Positions 35,943-44,926 of a DNA stretch of 64,000 bases are shown in pieces. The notes beneath the pieces are model-generated. The model saw only the letters and a program-made list of their open reading frames with translations. It was not told the DNA's origin and made no database searches. Every line of letters starts with the position of its first letter. The first letter of the stretch is position 1. A program made the translations under genes and the position numbers. Source of the stretch: Flammeovirgaceae bacterium SG7u.111 (lineage in GTDB: Bacteria > Bacteroidota > Bacteroidia > Cytophagales > Flammeovirgaceae); assembly GCA_034044135.1 (NCBI GenBank), contig CP139021.1:7168001-7232000 (forward strand), written 5' to 3'.

Positions 35943-36950
35943 TTACCTAATAGAAAAACCAAGACCAGCGGTAAGCATTGAATAATCATTTACAGAATAA
36001 TCTCCATAGAACAAAAGAGGTCCTAGTTTCATGTTCATTCCAAAAGTCATCTTTGGGCTAGAATTTTTGAATTCCAATTGTAATGGGTCAACCAATGTAG
36101 TTTCGTCATTTATTTCATACTCTCCCAATACATCTATATTGGTAGAAATCGTATTGAAACCAAGTGAGCCATAAAAGGTAAAAACAGAAAGCTTTTTGGA
36201 AATAATACCATTGAAGGTCAAACCTTTAGTTACCCAAGATCCGGTCTGATCTAGGTCTTTATCAATATTTACAGTAGTGGTCATTTTGGTATAGCCAATC
36301 ATAGCCGAAAGGTCGAATGGCATTTCTTTGATACCCGGAATCCATTGCTTTACATCGTGCATCACTCCAAAGCCAATAAGGCTGAAGTCTCCATCACCAT
36401 AATCAATAGTCGGTACATACCTTATTTTTATATCAGTACCTTTTGCAATACCAAGGCCTAACTGAACCATAGGAGTTGGCACTACATTATACCCAATTTC
36501 ATCTTTAAGACCTGACCCTTGTGGAGAGGAAATACGAACAACTTCGTCACCATTATCATCAAAAACTGTAAGCTCTGGTCCAGGCTCAGCAGGTCCGAAT
36601 ACGGTAGGAAGTTCTTTGCTCTGACCTTCAGCAACTAGGATATTATTATACTCGCTATTGACGAAAGTGAAATATTGATCTCTTTGAGGAACCATAGCTA
36701 CATTAGCTGTAACTATTAGGTCAAAACCAAGGGTTTTGTGAGGCTTTGCAGTGTGAAACCAACCATTGTTAATGGAGTATCCAAAACCTTTGGCAAATGG
36801 TTTCATATAATTTTTTGTAAGTAATTCGGCATCTTCAATGCCGGCTTCTAGTATAACGTCTAACTGATCTTGAGCAGAAGCAGTAGTTACCGCTGAGCAA
36901 GAAAAAAGCAAGAATGCAAAAGCTACTTTTATGTAGTGAAAATGTTTCAT
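35943..36950 (-). CDS. DUF6588-like outer-membrane beta-barrel protein
   Basis: 335 residues from the ATG at 36950 (MKHFHYIKVAFAFLLFSC...). The signal peptide ends TTASAQ. The rest is a run of amphipathic strands ending YSMLTAGLGFSIR, whose terminal aromatic/R-type residue is typical of outer-membrane barrels. The conserved phrase LLTKNYMKPFAKGFGYSINNGWFHTAKPH fits DUF6588 (from memory). The longer frame to 37022 adds an implausible leader. It follows a lipoprotein gene by 90 bp on the same strand, with a hairpin between them. Confidence 0.75.
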   Translation of the reverse strand: MKHFHYIKVAFAFLLFSCSAVTTASAQDQLDVILEAGIEDAELLTKNYMKPFAKGFGYSINNGWFHTAKPHKTLGFDLIVTANVAMVPQRDQYFTFVNSEYNNILVAEGQSKELPTVFGPAEPGPELTVFDDNGDEVVRISSPQGSGLKDEIGYNVVPTPMVQLGLGIAKGTDIKIRYVPTIDYGDGDFSLIGFGVMHDVKQWIPGIKEMPFDLSAMIGYTKMTTTVNIDKDLDQTGSWVTKGLTFNGIISKKLSVFTFYGSLGFNTISTNIDVLGEYEINDETTLVDPLQLEFKNSSPKMTFGMNMKLGPLLFYGDYSVNDYSMLTAGLGFSIR

Positions 36951-36990
36951 AAGATAATTTATAGAAGTTAGGTTGTTAATTAGATAGTAA

Positions 36991-37032
36991 TCCATTCGCC
37001 CCAACCTCCAAAAATGGACCAAGGCGAATGGA
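36991..37032 (-). other. Intercistronic hairpin between lipoprotein and barrel genes
   Basis: Perfect 10-bp stem (36991-37000 with 37023-37032) enclosing a second small stem TCCA/TGGA. There is no T-run on the minus strand, so it looks like an mRNA-processing or stability structure, not a terminator. It lies 41 bp upstream of the barrel ATG. Confidence 0.5.
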
Positions 37033-37040
37033 ATTAAGAA

Positions 37041-37637
37041 TTAGCTTGCAGGGTTTACTTTGGCAGTAATATCATATTCAAAAGTAACATTGAACTTGAT
37101 TGGAGCTTCTCCTTCCATTTCAATTATAATAAGGTAAAAGAGCTCTTCTCCATTATTGAACGTATCGATCATACCATCAATTTCGCTTTGAGGGAATATG
37201 TCCAATACACTAATTTTTCCCGCTGAAGCTATTTTATCCAACGTAGAATATTCAGCACCTTTTCCAAGATCTTTATGAACAATCCAATTGTTGACAACAA
37301 TATTACCATTATTCTTTAACCCAATACCTGCTTTTGTTATATCAGCAGTCCCAATTACAGAAGTCTCTCCTTCGGCAGGCTCTATTGTGACAAACATTTT
37401 ATTGATAGACTCCACATTCATGTTGTCTTTGTACTCTTGGAACTCCTCACTGTCTTGAAGGTTTATTATTCCATTTTTCGTTTCTTCAATCACTCCAGAT
37501 TTAGATTCAGTGACCTCCACCAAATAAGATTCTTCCATTGTTTTAGATACATTGAAGCCAATGTCTTCAGGGTCACATGAGATGGCCATTAGGAGCATAG
37601 AGGCGAAAATCGCAGAAATGTTTAATACTTTCTTCAT
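37041..37637 (-). CDS. Lipoprotein, copy 1 of a tandem paralogous pair
   Basis: 198 residues. Signal MKKVLNISAIFASMLLMAISC with lipobox AISC, then DPEDIGFNVSKT. It shares its first 30 or so residues, the segment IEPAEGETSVIGTA and the ending EGEAPIKFNVTFEYDI with the gene at 37982-38557, in the same order, so the two are duplicates. No known domain. Predicted to be a lipidated, mostly beta-rich envelope protein. It is upstream of, and probably cotranscribed with, the outer-membrane barrel gene. Confidence 0.75.
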   Translation of the reverse strand: MKKVLNISAIFASMLLMAISCDPEDIGFNVSKTMEESYLVEVTESKSGVIEETKNGIINLQDSEEFQEYKDNMNVESINKMFVTIEPAEGETSVIGTADITKAGIGLKNNGNIVVNNWIVHKDLGKGAEYSTLDKIASAGKISVLDIFPQSEIDGMIDTFNNGEELFYLIIIEMEGEAPIKFNVTFEYDITAKVNPAS

Positions 37638-37981
37638 TAGTAAAAGTGTTTGTTAAATTAAGAGTTAATTTATGTTTATTAAGATTACAGCTTTAACGCA
37701 CCTACTTTAAAAAGATTATTTTATATCTGCTACTTGATTAAAGACATTAACAACCGATAGATGATTTTTAGCGAAAATAGCAATCATTTAAAGAAAAGTC
37801 TTTCACTAAAGGCGTGAAGAACTAAACTTTTTAACCAGAATATTCTTGCTGCGTAACATAAACCAGAAACTACTCTTATGAAGAAAGGATACAAAGATTT
37901 CGTGCGGCCCTTATAGAAACTTGGGGTACTCTGTAAAAAAGGTCCCTATCCATTTCTACGAATGAATAGGGAAGAAGTGTG
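37638..37981. other. 344-bp spacer between the paralogous lipoprotein genes
   Basis: AT-rich spacer between the duplicated genes. It holds the terminator of copy 2 at 37943-37972 and presumably the promoter of copy 1. No gene detected. Confidence 0.4.
37943..37972 (-). terminator. Terminator of the second lipoprotein gene
   Basis: TCCCTAT and CATT pair with AATG and ATAGGGA around a 6-nt loop, one mismatch, followed by a T-run on the minus strand. Confidence 0.7.
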
Positions 37982-38557
37982 CTACAATGGCGTCACTTTG
38001 GAAGTAATATCCACAAAATAGCTAATATGAAACTTAATAGGTGCTTCTCCATCCATCTCTAAGCCTACTTCGTATTTAAACTCTGTTCCAAAATTGAACA
38101 TTTCAATAATTACATCAAGCTCCGCTTGGGTGAAAAGACCTTTGATGTCAACCTTTCCTACAGTTGCAAGTTGAGTTAATGTAAGTGTAGCAGAGTTTGG
38201 AAGTTCCTTGGTAATTACTGTACCGCTCATATCATCATATTTAAGATATGCCGATTGTACCTCTGCAGTACCTATCACGCTAGTTTCACCTTCCGCAGGC
38301 TCAATCATCAAGTACATTTCATTTATTGATTGTACTACAAAGTCATCTTTATAATCATTAAATGCTTCGTTGTCTTGCAAGTTGATCCTACCTTGCCTTT
38401 TCTCGCTCATGTAACCTGCAGTGGTTTTAGTTACCTCTACCAAATAAGTTTGCCCTACTGTTTTAGAAACATTGAAAGCTATATCTTCAGGTTCACACGA
38501 CAATGCCATCAGAAGTATTGAGACGAAAATTACGGAAATGTTTAAAACTTTTTTCAT
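37982..38557 (-). CDS. Lipoprotein, copy 2 of a tandem paralogous pair
   Basis: 191 residues. Signal MKKVLNISVIFVSILLMALSC with lipobox ALSC, then EPEDIAFNVSKT. It aligns along its whole length with the gene at 37041-37637 (same N-terminus, IEPAEGETSVIGTA, DGEAPIKFH, final V-D-I-T-S-K-V), while the middle has diverged. It has its own terminator and so is a separate transcript. Function unknown; lineage-specific duplication with diversification is inferred. Confidence 0.75.
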   Translation of the reverse strand: MKKVLNISVIFVSILLMALSCEPEDIAFNVSKTVGQTYLVEVTKTTAGYMSEKRQGRINLQDNEAFNDYKDDFVVQSINEMYLMIEPAEGETSVIGTAEVQSAYLKYDDMSGTVITKELPNSATLTLTQLATVGKVDIKGLFTQAELDVIIEMFNFGTEFKYEVGLEMDGEAPIKFHISYFVDITSKVTPL

Positions 38558-39149
38558 TGTTAAAAGTCTGTTTAGTTAAAATTATTAGGATTCATGAATA
38601 TTCAAATTACTACTTAAATACATCCTTCTTGAAAAGGTTAGTTTTTACTAAAAACTGCTATATGGGAGTTTTTGAAGAAGGATATGGTTTAATCAGTTCT
38701 CTATTTCAACCAAATACATAAGAAAACCATACCATTTTTGATAGAGTAATAGAGTAGTTGAACCTGAATAATCCCAAAACATGGGTAATACTGCAATAAA
38801 AGACGATTTTACAGCAGTATTCATGCATTTGTGTAGAACTTCACGCTTTAACTAGCGTTAATTTAATTAGCAATGAACCCCAAACTGAGTATTTAACGTA
38901 ACGTTTTGATGATTTGTAAACGCTTATGTTTTCTCCTTCTAGAAGAAAACCTCTAAACGTGTGAAAAAAAACTTTTATCTTCGAGGCTTTAACAAATGGT
39001 GATAGTTTAAAGGATGGGATAGATTAAGCTGGCTTACATAAATTTTTTAAAACAGAGCGTTTGAATGGTAGATAAATGGCAAATAAGAAATGCTGTTTTG
39101 AAACTATCAATGCCTAGCCTCTAAACAAAAACCATATTAAAATTAGGTT
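38558..39149. other. 592-bp divergent spacer before lspA
   Basis: AT-rich spacer containing the promoters of lipoprotein copy 2 and of lspA. A short open frame at 38503-38721 is considered spurious. No repeats or RNA gene recognised. Confidence 0.4.
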
Positions 39150-39800
39150 ATGAGTACCAAGAAGTATTTTATTATTTCTTTAACAGTTGCTTTAGTCGAT
39201 CAGATAGCAAAACTTCTAGTCCATTACACAATGGATATGGGAGAGTTTGGAGAAATAGCACTTCTGGGTGATTGGTTCAAGCTTCATTATACACTCAACG
39301 AGGGAATGGCTTTTGGCTTCAAGCTTGGCTCAACCTACGGAAAACTAATTTTGACTTCTTTCAGGTGGCTTGCCATGGTCACAATAGCCATTTATCTTTT
39401 CAAATTTGCCAGAAAAAGAATCCACCCAGGCTTTCTATGGCTTGTTGCTCTCATTCTTGGTGGCGCCATTGGGAATGTAATGGACAGTACTTTTTACGGA
39501 GTATGGTTTGATAATGCTCCTTTGATGGAAAGCGAGCCACCTTTGTACCCTTGGTTTCATGGTCAGGTAGTCGATATGATCTTTTTTGATGTATGGCACG
39601 GCTCATTACCTGACTGGTTGCCCATTATAGGAGGTCGATATTATTCGTTTTGGCCTATCTTTAATATAGCAGATGCCGCTATTTTTGTGGGTGTGTCTGG
39701 AATAGTCTTATTCCAAAACTTTTTTTTTCCAGCACAAGCCAATGAAGAGGTAACTTTTGAACAAAACGATATCCACTTTGATAAGCAAATAAAGAATTAA
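39150..39800 (+). CDS. lspA: Lipoprotein signal peptidase (signal peptidase II)
   Basis: Aspartyl protease of the inner membrane that removes the signal peptide of diacylglyceryl prolipoproteins. Four membrane segments. Motifs: VDQIAKLL (conserved D17-Q18), GNVMDS with D112, then VVDMIFFD with D142 and FNIADAAI with D175 as the catalytic pair. At 216 residues it is about 50 longer than E. coli LspA because of inserts around the catalytic Asp residues, as usual in Bacteroidota. Consistent with the many lipoproteins here. The rluA-family gene follows after 54 bp. Confidence 0.93.
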   Translation: MSTKKYFIISLTVALVDQIAKLLVHYTMDMGEFGEIALLGDWFKLHYTLNEGMAFGFKLGSTYGKLILTSFRWLAMVTIAIYLFKFARKRIHPGFLWLVALILGGAIGNVMDSTFYGVWFDNAPLMESEPPLYPWFHGQVVDMIFFDVWHGSLPDWLPIIGGRYYSFWPIFNIADAAIFVGVSGIVLFQNFFFPAQANEEVTFEQNDIHFDKQIKN

Positions 39801-39854
39801 CCACATAACAAACCCATATTTAAGAATTACCAAATCGCCAAATTGAAGTACTAA

Positions 39855-40874
39855 ATGGAAGAAGAAAGAGATGATGATGAGATGCTTTATGAGCATTATA
39901 GATTTGTGGCGGATCCAAAACAAGCCTTAATCCGAATTGACAAGTTTGTAAACGACCGGTTAGCCAATACTTCGAGAAACAAAATCCAAGAGGGAATAAA
40001 AGATGGATTGATAAAGGTAAATGACCTCACGGTAAAGCCAAATCACAAGATCAAGCCTGACGATATCATTACGATAAATTTTCTCAAGCCTAAAGTAGAT
40101 TTTGAGATTGTCCCTCAAAATATCCCTCTCAATATTGTGTATGAAGACGATACACTCCTTATAATCAATAAAGAGCCGGGCATGGTCGTACATCCAGGCC
40201 ATGGTAACTGGGATGGCACTTTGGTGAATGCCCTGTCATACCTTTTCCAGAATTTACCCACTTCCAGAAATGGCGAAGTGAAACCAGGACTTGTCCACAG
40301 GATAGACAAAGATACATCTGGCCTGATGGTTATTGCCAAAACTGAGCAAGCGATGAATAAATTAGCCATCCAGTTTGCCGATCACTCCATAGAAAGAACT
40401 TATTATGCGCTAGTATGGGGAGAACCGAAGGAAGACGAGGGGACTATAGAAGGTCATATAGGCAGAAGCTTTAAAGACAGGCGGGTCAGTATGGTGCATC
40501 CTGAAGGGGAATATGGAAAGCATGCGGTAACCCATTATAAAGTCTTGCAAAAGTTTAGGTACGTATCGCTTGTAAAGTGTAACTTGGAAACAGGTAGAAC
40601 TCACCAAATAAGGGTTCATATGAAACATATTGGACATACACTTTTCAATGACGAGATGTATGGCGGAAATGCTATATTAAAAGGGGAGAGGTTTTCCAAA
40701 TACAAGTCATTTGTAGAAAACTGTTTCCAATTGATACCTAGGCAGGCTCTTCATGCCAAGTCTCTTGGGTTTAAGCACCCCACTACCGATGAATGGATGC
40801 AGTTCGATTCAGAACTACCCGAGGATTTTTCCCAAGTATTAGAAAAATGGGAAAACTATGTGAAATTTACCTAA
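39855..40874 (+). CDS. RluA-family 23S rRNA pseudouridine synthase (RluD-like)
   Basis: 339 residues. An S4 RNA-binding domain at about 26-75 (IRIDKFVNDRLANTSRNKIQEGIKDGLIKVN) precedes the synthase domain. The catalytic aspartate is D151 in LVHRIDKDTSGLMVIAK (HRxDxxTSG). The GRTHQIRVHMKHIGH motif follows. The presence of an S4 domain fits RluD/RluC-type enzymes acting on large-subunit rRNA; which uridines are modified cannot be told. Third and second genes of a run from lspA into the GT-C gene. Confidence 0.93.
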   Translation: MEEERDDDEMLYEHYRFVADPKQALIRIDKFVNDRLANTSRNKIQEGIKDGLIKVNDLTVKPNHKIKPDDIITINFLKPKVDFEIVPQNIPLNIVYEDDTLLIINKEPGMVVHPGHGNWDGTLVNALSYLFQNLPTSRNGEVKPGLVHRIDKDTSGLMVIAKTEQAMNKLAIQFADHSIERTYYALVWGEPKEDEGTIEGHIGRSFKDRRVSMVHPEGEYGKHAVTHYKVLQKFRYVSLVKCNLETGRTHQIRVHMKHIGHTLFNDEMYGGNAILKGERFSKYKSFVENCFQLIPRQALHAKSLGFKHPTTDEWMQFDSELPEDFSQVLEKWENYVKFT

Positions 40875-40890
40875 AAATATATTTACCAAA

Positions 40891-42663
40891 ATGGAGAAAG
40901 TGCTAAAACCTATCTTATTTTCATTATTGATATTAGGTTTTCTAGCACTTTCTTTTTTTTATCTATGTGCCTTATTTTATGATTATGATTTCCTCATTGA
41001 CAGCTTGCTCTCTTTCTACGACCAGCGAGACAAAATATCAGTAGTGAAGTCAAATTTCATTACTCCTTCAAAATTTGATCTATTAATAAAAGCATTTCCT
41101 TTTTTACTTTTTACCTACCTTACCTTCTCCTATTTCTTAATTAAGAATCTTCAAAAATTGATTGACTTTTTTGAAGAAGCTTTCCTAGAAATAAAATTAC
41201 TTTTACAAAAAGCCTTTTTAGAAATTAGTGTATTAGGAAAAAATGAAAAAGCACTTTTTTATACATCCATTGTTTTATTGAGTCTCTACAGACTTTATTT
41301 CATCAACAACTATTATATCCATATCGATGAAGCTTTTTCTTATGTATTCATTGTAAACAAGGGTTTCCCAGCCGTAATCAGTTATTACCCAGGTCCCAAC
41401 AATCATGTAGGTTACTTGTTTTTAGTCAAGTTTTTTGATTTGTTTTTTTCAGACCCAAAGTGGGCATTACGCCTTCCCACATTTTTTGCAAGCATACTAT
41501 TGTTCATTTTCCAGTTTGTACTTGTAAAAAGGTATTTTGGATTTTACTTGGCATTAAGTGCTTCAATTCTTTTTGGGTTTTCTGAGTATGGAAATTTCTA
41601 TTCTACCCACGGTAGGGGATATATACTCTTGACTCTACTAACATTTTTATCCTACTTTTTTTTGTTATCTGCAAGTATCAGAAAGCAACCCAGCACTTAC
41701 TATTTTTTCTTCATCATAAGCTCATCACTCGCCTTTTATACCTTACCGACTTTTTTATATCCATTTCTAACATTAATTATTCTTACATTTTTCTTCTTAC
41801 TATCATCCTGGAATATCCAACACCTTAAGTACCTGTTAATATCTTGTGCAGTTATAACAGGAGCAACCCTTTTTCTTTATCTACCAATCCTAACAGTGAG
41901 TGGGATTGATGCTATTATAGGAAACCGATGGGTCAAAAGCCTTAGTTGGGTAGAATATATTAGTCAGTTACCTCTTTATTTGTGGAAAACCTCTGGTACA
42001 TTTTATAGTTTAGAAAGTTTTGGTGGGCTTATTACACTTATCAACATTTTAGCTTGGATAACTATTTTTTTCAAACCTTCATCAAGCTGTTCCTTATCTC
42101 CGCTACAGCAAAAAAGACTAAGCCTTGCTATTCTTTTTTCTTATTCAATACCTTTCTTAATCATTAGCCTCCAAAGAGTTTTACCATTTCACAGAGTTTG
42201 GCTTTACCAGAGCTTTTTCGAATACACAAGCCTAACTATTGCTAGTTATTTGGTCGTGAAGCCTATTTATAAAGGAACAATAAGACCATCTGTTATTATA
42301 TTTTTTTGCACTTGCTATATCTTATTCTTTTTAAAGTTTACAGCCTATCAAGCATTTGAAGAAAAAGGTCCTTATGGATCAGTTGAAAAATTCTTAAGTA
42401 CGATTGACCGCTCAAAAGATTATTTCTTTTATATCAGTTATGACACTTATAATGTAATGCTCAGGTACGAAGGACTAAAGCAAATTGACACCAATTGGAC
42501 CTTTTTGAAATATGGTGAACAACAAAACCACTCTCCCGATTTCATCATATTAAAGAGAAGTGAAAAAGCTGAATTAGATAAAACTATTTATCATAAAGTT
42601 ATTATTGATGCTTACGCCCATATCTACAAAAAAAGGCTACTTAACCAAGTTAAGCAGCCTTAA
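40891..42663 (+). CDS. GT-C superfamily membrane glycosyltransferase-like protein
   Basis: 590 residues with about a dozen membrane helices. The first large extracytoplasmic loop has IHIDEAFSY, the acidic D-E pair that marks GT-C enzymes (ArnT/PMT/GT39-type), followed by YYPGPNNHVGYLF. The C-terminal periplasmic tail of about 100 residues is short. A polyprenyl-phosphate-sugar donor is expected. The stop at 42661-42663 is TAA and the last 29 nt of coding sequence form a hairpin that serves as terminator on the other strand. Target unknown. Confidence 0.7.
   Translation: MEKVLKPILFSLLILGFLALSFFYLCALFYDYDFLIDSLLSFYDQRDKISVVKSNFITPSKFDLLIKAFPFLLFTYLTFSYFLIKNLQKLIDFFEEAFLEIKLLLQKAFLEISVLGKNEKALFYTSIVLLSLYRLYFINNYYIHIDEAFSYVFIVNKGFPAVISYYPGPNNHVGYLFLVKFFDLFFSDPKWALRLPTFFASILLFIFQFVLVKRYFGFYLALSASILFGFSEYGNFYSTHGRGYILLTLLTFLSYFFLLSASIRKQPSTYYFFFIISSSLAFYTLPTFLYPFLTLIILTFFFLLSSWNIQHLKYLLISCAVITGATLFLYLPILTVSGIDAIIGNRWVKSLSWVEYISQLPLYLWKTSGTFYSLESFGGLITLINILAWITIFFKPSSSCSLSPLQQKRLSLAILFSYSIPFLIISLQRVLPFHRVWLYQSFFEYTSLTIASYLVVKPIYKGTIRPSVIIFFCTCYILFFLKFTAYQAFEEKGPYGSVEKFLSTIDRSKDYFFYISYDTYNVMLRYEGLKQIDTNWTFLKYGEQQNHSPDFIILKRSEKAELDKTIYHKVIIDAYAHIYKKRLLNQVKQP
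42633..42661 (-). terminator. Terminator of the FecR-like gene, inside the opposing coding region
   Basis: AAGGCT-A-CTTAAC pairs with GTTAAG-C-AGCCTT, one internal mismatch, 3-nt loop. On the minus strand it is followed by a T-run (A-run at 42628-42634 on the plus strand). It lies entirely within the last codons of the GT-C gene. Confidence 0.65.
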
Positions 42664-42683
42664 GCATTCGTGTTTATTGTGTT

Positions 42684-43664
42684 TTATTTTCCTGCACTCA
42701 CTTCTCTTGAAGAAGAGCTAAGCTGATAAAACTCTAGGAAACTATTATATGAAGCGATAAACTCAGGAGCTTCAGATATTTCAATAGCTTCTTCGTAAGC
42801 ATGAATTGCATTTGCTATCAGGTTGTGCTCTTCGAAGTATTTTGCTAGCACCATTTTACCTAAAGCCGTTTCGTCTTTTTCTAATATTTTCACCTCAGTA
42901 CCCATCTGCCCGGCATGCATTGGGTTTACAATGTTCAACATCAGCTCATCTGATGTTACTTCCTTTGAATTGTTCATTACAACAACCTGATAAAGAAGCA
43001 TCTTGCTATCGTTGAACCTTGCATCAGATAAATCTACAGTAACAGACTCTCCTGTAATTTCAGTATCATAAATTACTTTACCAATATTAAGCGGAGAACC
43101 GTCTTTTACTACAAACTTGTATTGAATATTGCTCTTAGAATCTAATATATTCGGGTTATTTACATACCACTTAATGGTAATTTTAGAATCGGCTAATACT
43201 TTGCTTGTTTTGCTGATCCCGTTTTCGTCAACAGGCATCAAAAACAAAATAGGTTTCTTGTGAAGACTTCGTGTTACCGAACCCGTTTTAGCTTTTCTGT
43301 TGAACCTTGAAGAACTAGAGTTCCCTGAGGTAAGCTCGTCCATTACAAATTTAGCATACTTACTTGCCAAATCACCATCTGCATTACCAAGCATAGACTC
43401 AAGGTCGCTTACCTTGTATTCTCCTGGTTTTGTGATCTCAAGAGTTTTAAAACTCTTGTGAGCCAGTCCCAGATATCCATCTGGCCCAACTGTTACTGTT
43501 TCACCGTCTTTAATCTTAGCTCCAACTTTTATTGCTGAACTTCCCTTCGTGTTTGTTCCTTTTGAGCCAAGCACTGTAAAAGTATAATCTTGGGCAAAAG
43601 CAGAAATGGAAAACAGCATGGAGACTAATATCAGGACAGTCGAATGAAGTTTGAGTTTGTTCAT
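42684..43664 (-). CDS. Secreted FecR-like protein paired with CHASE2 protein
   Basis: 326 residues with a signal peptide (TVLILVSMLFSISAFAQ). The N-terminal part (VGAKIKDGETVTVGPDGYLGLAHKSFKTLEITKPGEY) resembles the FecR-type beta-jelly-roll pattern of secreted signalling proteins. A beta-rich middle and a helical C-terminus with a TPR-like pair follow (LAKYFEEHNLIANAIHAYEEAIEIS). The start codon overlaps the stop of the CHASE2 gene by 4 bp (ATGA), so both are translated together. Periplasmic partner of the CHASE2 protein is the likeliest role (inference). Confidence 0.6.
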   Translation of the reverse strand: MNKLKLHSTVLILVSMLFSISAFAQDYTFTVLGSKGTNTKGSSAIKVGAKIKDGETVTVGPDGYLGLAHKSFKTLEITKPGEYKVSDLESMLGNADGDLASKYAKFVMDELTSGNSSSSRFNRKAKTGSVTRSLHKKPILFLMPVDENGISKTSKVLADSKITIKWYVNNPNILDSKSNIQYKFVVKDGSPLNIGKVIYDTEITGESVTVDLSDARFNDSKMLLYQVVVMNNSKEVTSDELMLNIVNPMHAGQMGTEVKILEKDETALGKMVLAKYFEEHNLIANAIHAYEEAIEISEAPEFIASYNSFLEFYQLSSSSREVSAGK

Positions 43665-44926
43665 ATCCTGTTTAGTTTAGGTTTGAATAGTTTAATCTTT
43701 AGTTTATTAGATAGTTTTAATCTCTGTATATTATGTACAAATATATCGACATAAATCTCTGTTACATCTCCTACCAGTATGATCACCAGGAAGGTAAGTG
43801 TAAGGTCTAGTTTATAATTATACATTCCGAACAAAAGAATTGTGATACTTACGATAAAAAGCACCTCAACCAACTGAACGATTTTAGTAAGCCCATAGTA
43901 AGGGGCTATCCTCTTATTAAATAATATCTTGGTGAAGAACACCACATTCAGGTGGCAGACTATAATGGCAATAAGAACCCCCATCCATATCGGCATTTCA
44001 TTTATATATGTACGATCTAGTATCATTGACACTATATTAGCGTGTACTACAACTCCAAACATATCGGGAACCCCTCTACCTACCATTTTCTCGTTAAGGG
44101 GGGTATAAAACTTATCTTCATCAAAATGATAATCGGTGTACCCATCACCCAAATACCCCATCAATATTATTTTCCCCTTAATAGTCTCAGACGTGAAGTT
44201 TTCATCCAATACGTCTTCTACATCAAGCTTTTGATATTTATCAAGATTACCTTTAAAATAAATATTTTCAATATCGTTCCCTCTTGCCATAAATTCTTCA
44301 GCAACTTCTTTATCGTATAACTCCGCAATTTTTGCCGCAAAGCAAACCTCTTCCACACCAGCTCTAGTCTTTTCTTTTACAGGAATATCTCTCCATGTCA
44401 CAAAATCATCAAACTCAATATTTCCTGTGTTCACATGTGCAGTATGAGCATATTGAGCAAACTGAACAGGTGGAACAATCAACGTATCCCAAGTGCTAGA
44501 AGTGTCACTAAGCACCCTAAACTCAGAGCCCATCACAAAATTCTTTGCATCTTTAATGGATTGAGCCAACATAAAATCACCTATTGGATCTTCATCTTTA
44601 AGCGTAAAAAACTTTGCATCTATCCCTATTACCTTAGGTTCATACTTGTTCAAAATAGCTATTTGAGCGGCAATACTTCTCCTGCCCCTATCAGCCCCAC
44701 CAATATTTACCAGCACTATATTTTCATCATACTTAACAGTCGAATTATCCCTCACTTTTGTATAGTAGATATCGGTCAAGTTATAATCACTGATCACCTG
44801 CTCAAATACATTCAAAAAATCAAATTGGATACCTATCTCCCCCAAAACCCACAGGAAACCAAACAAAGACAATGTCCCAAAAACATTTACCCAACTAACA
44901 AATTTTTTCATCTTATCTTTTTTCAT
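43661..44926 (-). CDS. CHASE2 domain membrane protein without output domain
   Basis: About 421 residues from ATG at 44926. One N-terminal membrane helix is followed by an extracytoplasmic CHASE2 domain of about 270 residues (ENIVLVNIGGADRGRRSIAAQIAILNKYEPKVIGIDAKF; later KGKIILMGYLGDGYTDYHFDEDKFYTPL and GVVVHANIVSMILDRTYI). Three C-terminal helices follow and a short basic tail. Kinase, cyclase or phosphatase domains that usually follow CHASE2 are absent. The TTG frame from 44941 is longer but not preferred. Probable sensor subunit working with the FecR-like protein. Confidence 0.75.
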   Translation of the reverse strand: MKKDKMKKFVSWVNVFGTLSLFGFLWVLGEIGIQFDFLNVFEQVISDYNLTDIYYTKVRDNSTVKYDENIVLVNIGGADRGRRSIAAQIAILNKYEPKVIGIDAKFFTLKDEDPIGDFMLAQSIKDAKNFVMGSEFRVLSDTSSTWDTLIVPPVQFAQYAHTAHVNTGNIEFDDFVTWRDIPVKEKTRAGVEEVCFAAKIAELYDKEVAEEFMARGNDIENIYFKGNLDKYQKLDVEDVLDENFTSETIKGKIILMGYLGDGYTDYHFDEDKFYTPLNEKMVGRGVPDMFGVVVHANIVSMILDRTYINEMPIWMGVLIAIIVCHLNVVFFTKILFNKRIAPYYGLTKIVQLVEVLFIVSITILLFGMYNYKLDLTLTFLVIILVGDVTEIYVDIFVHNIQRLKLSNKLKIKLFKPKLNRI

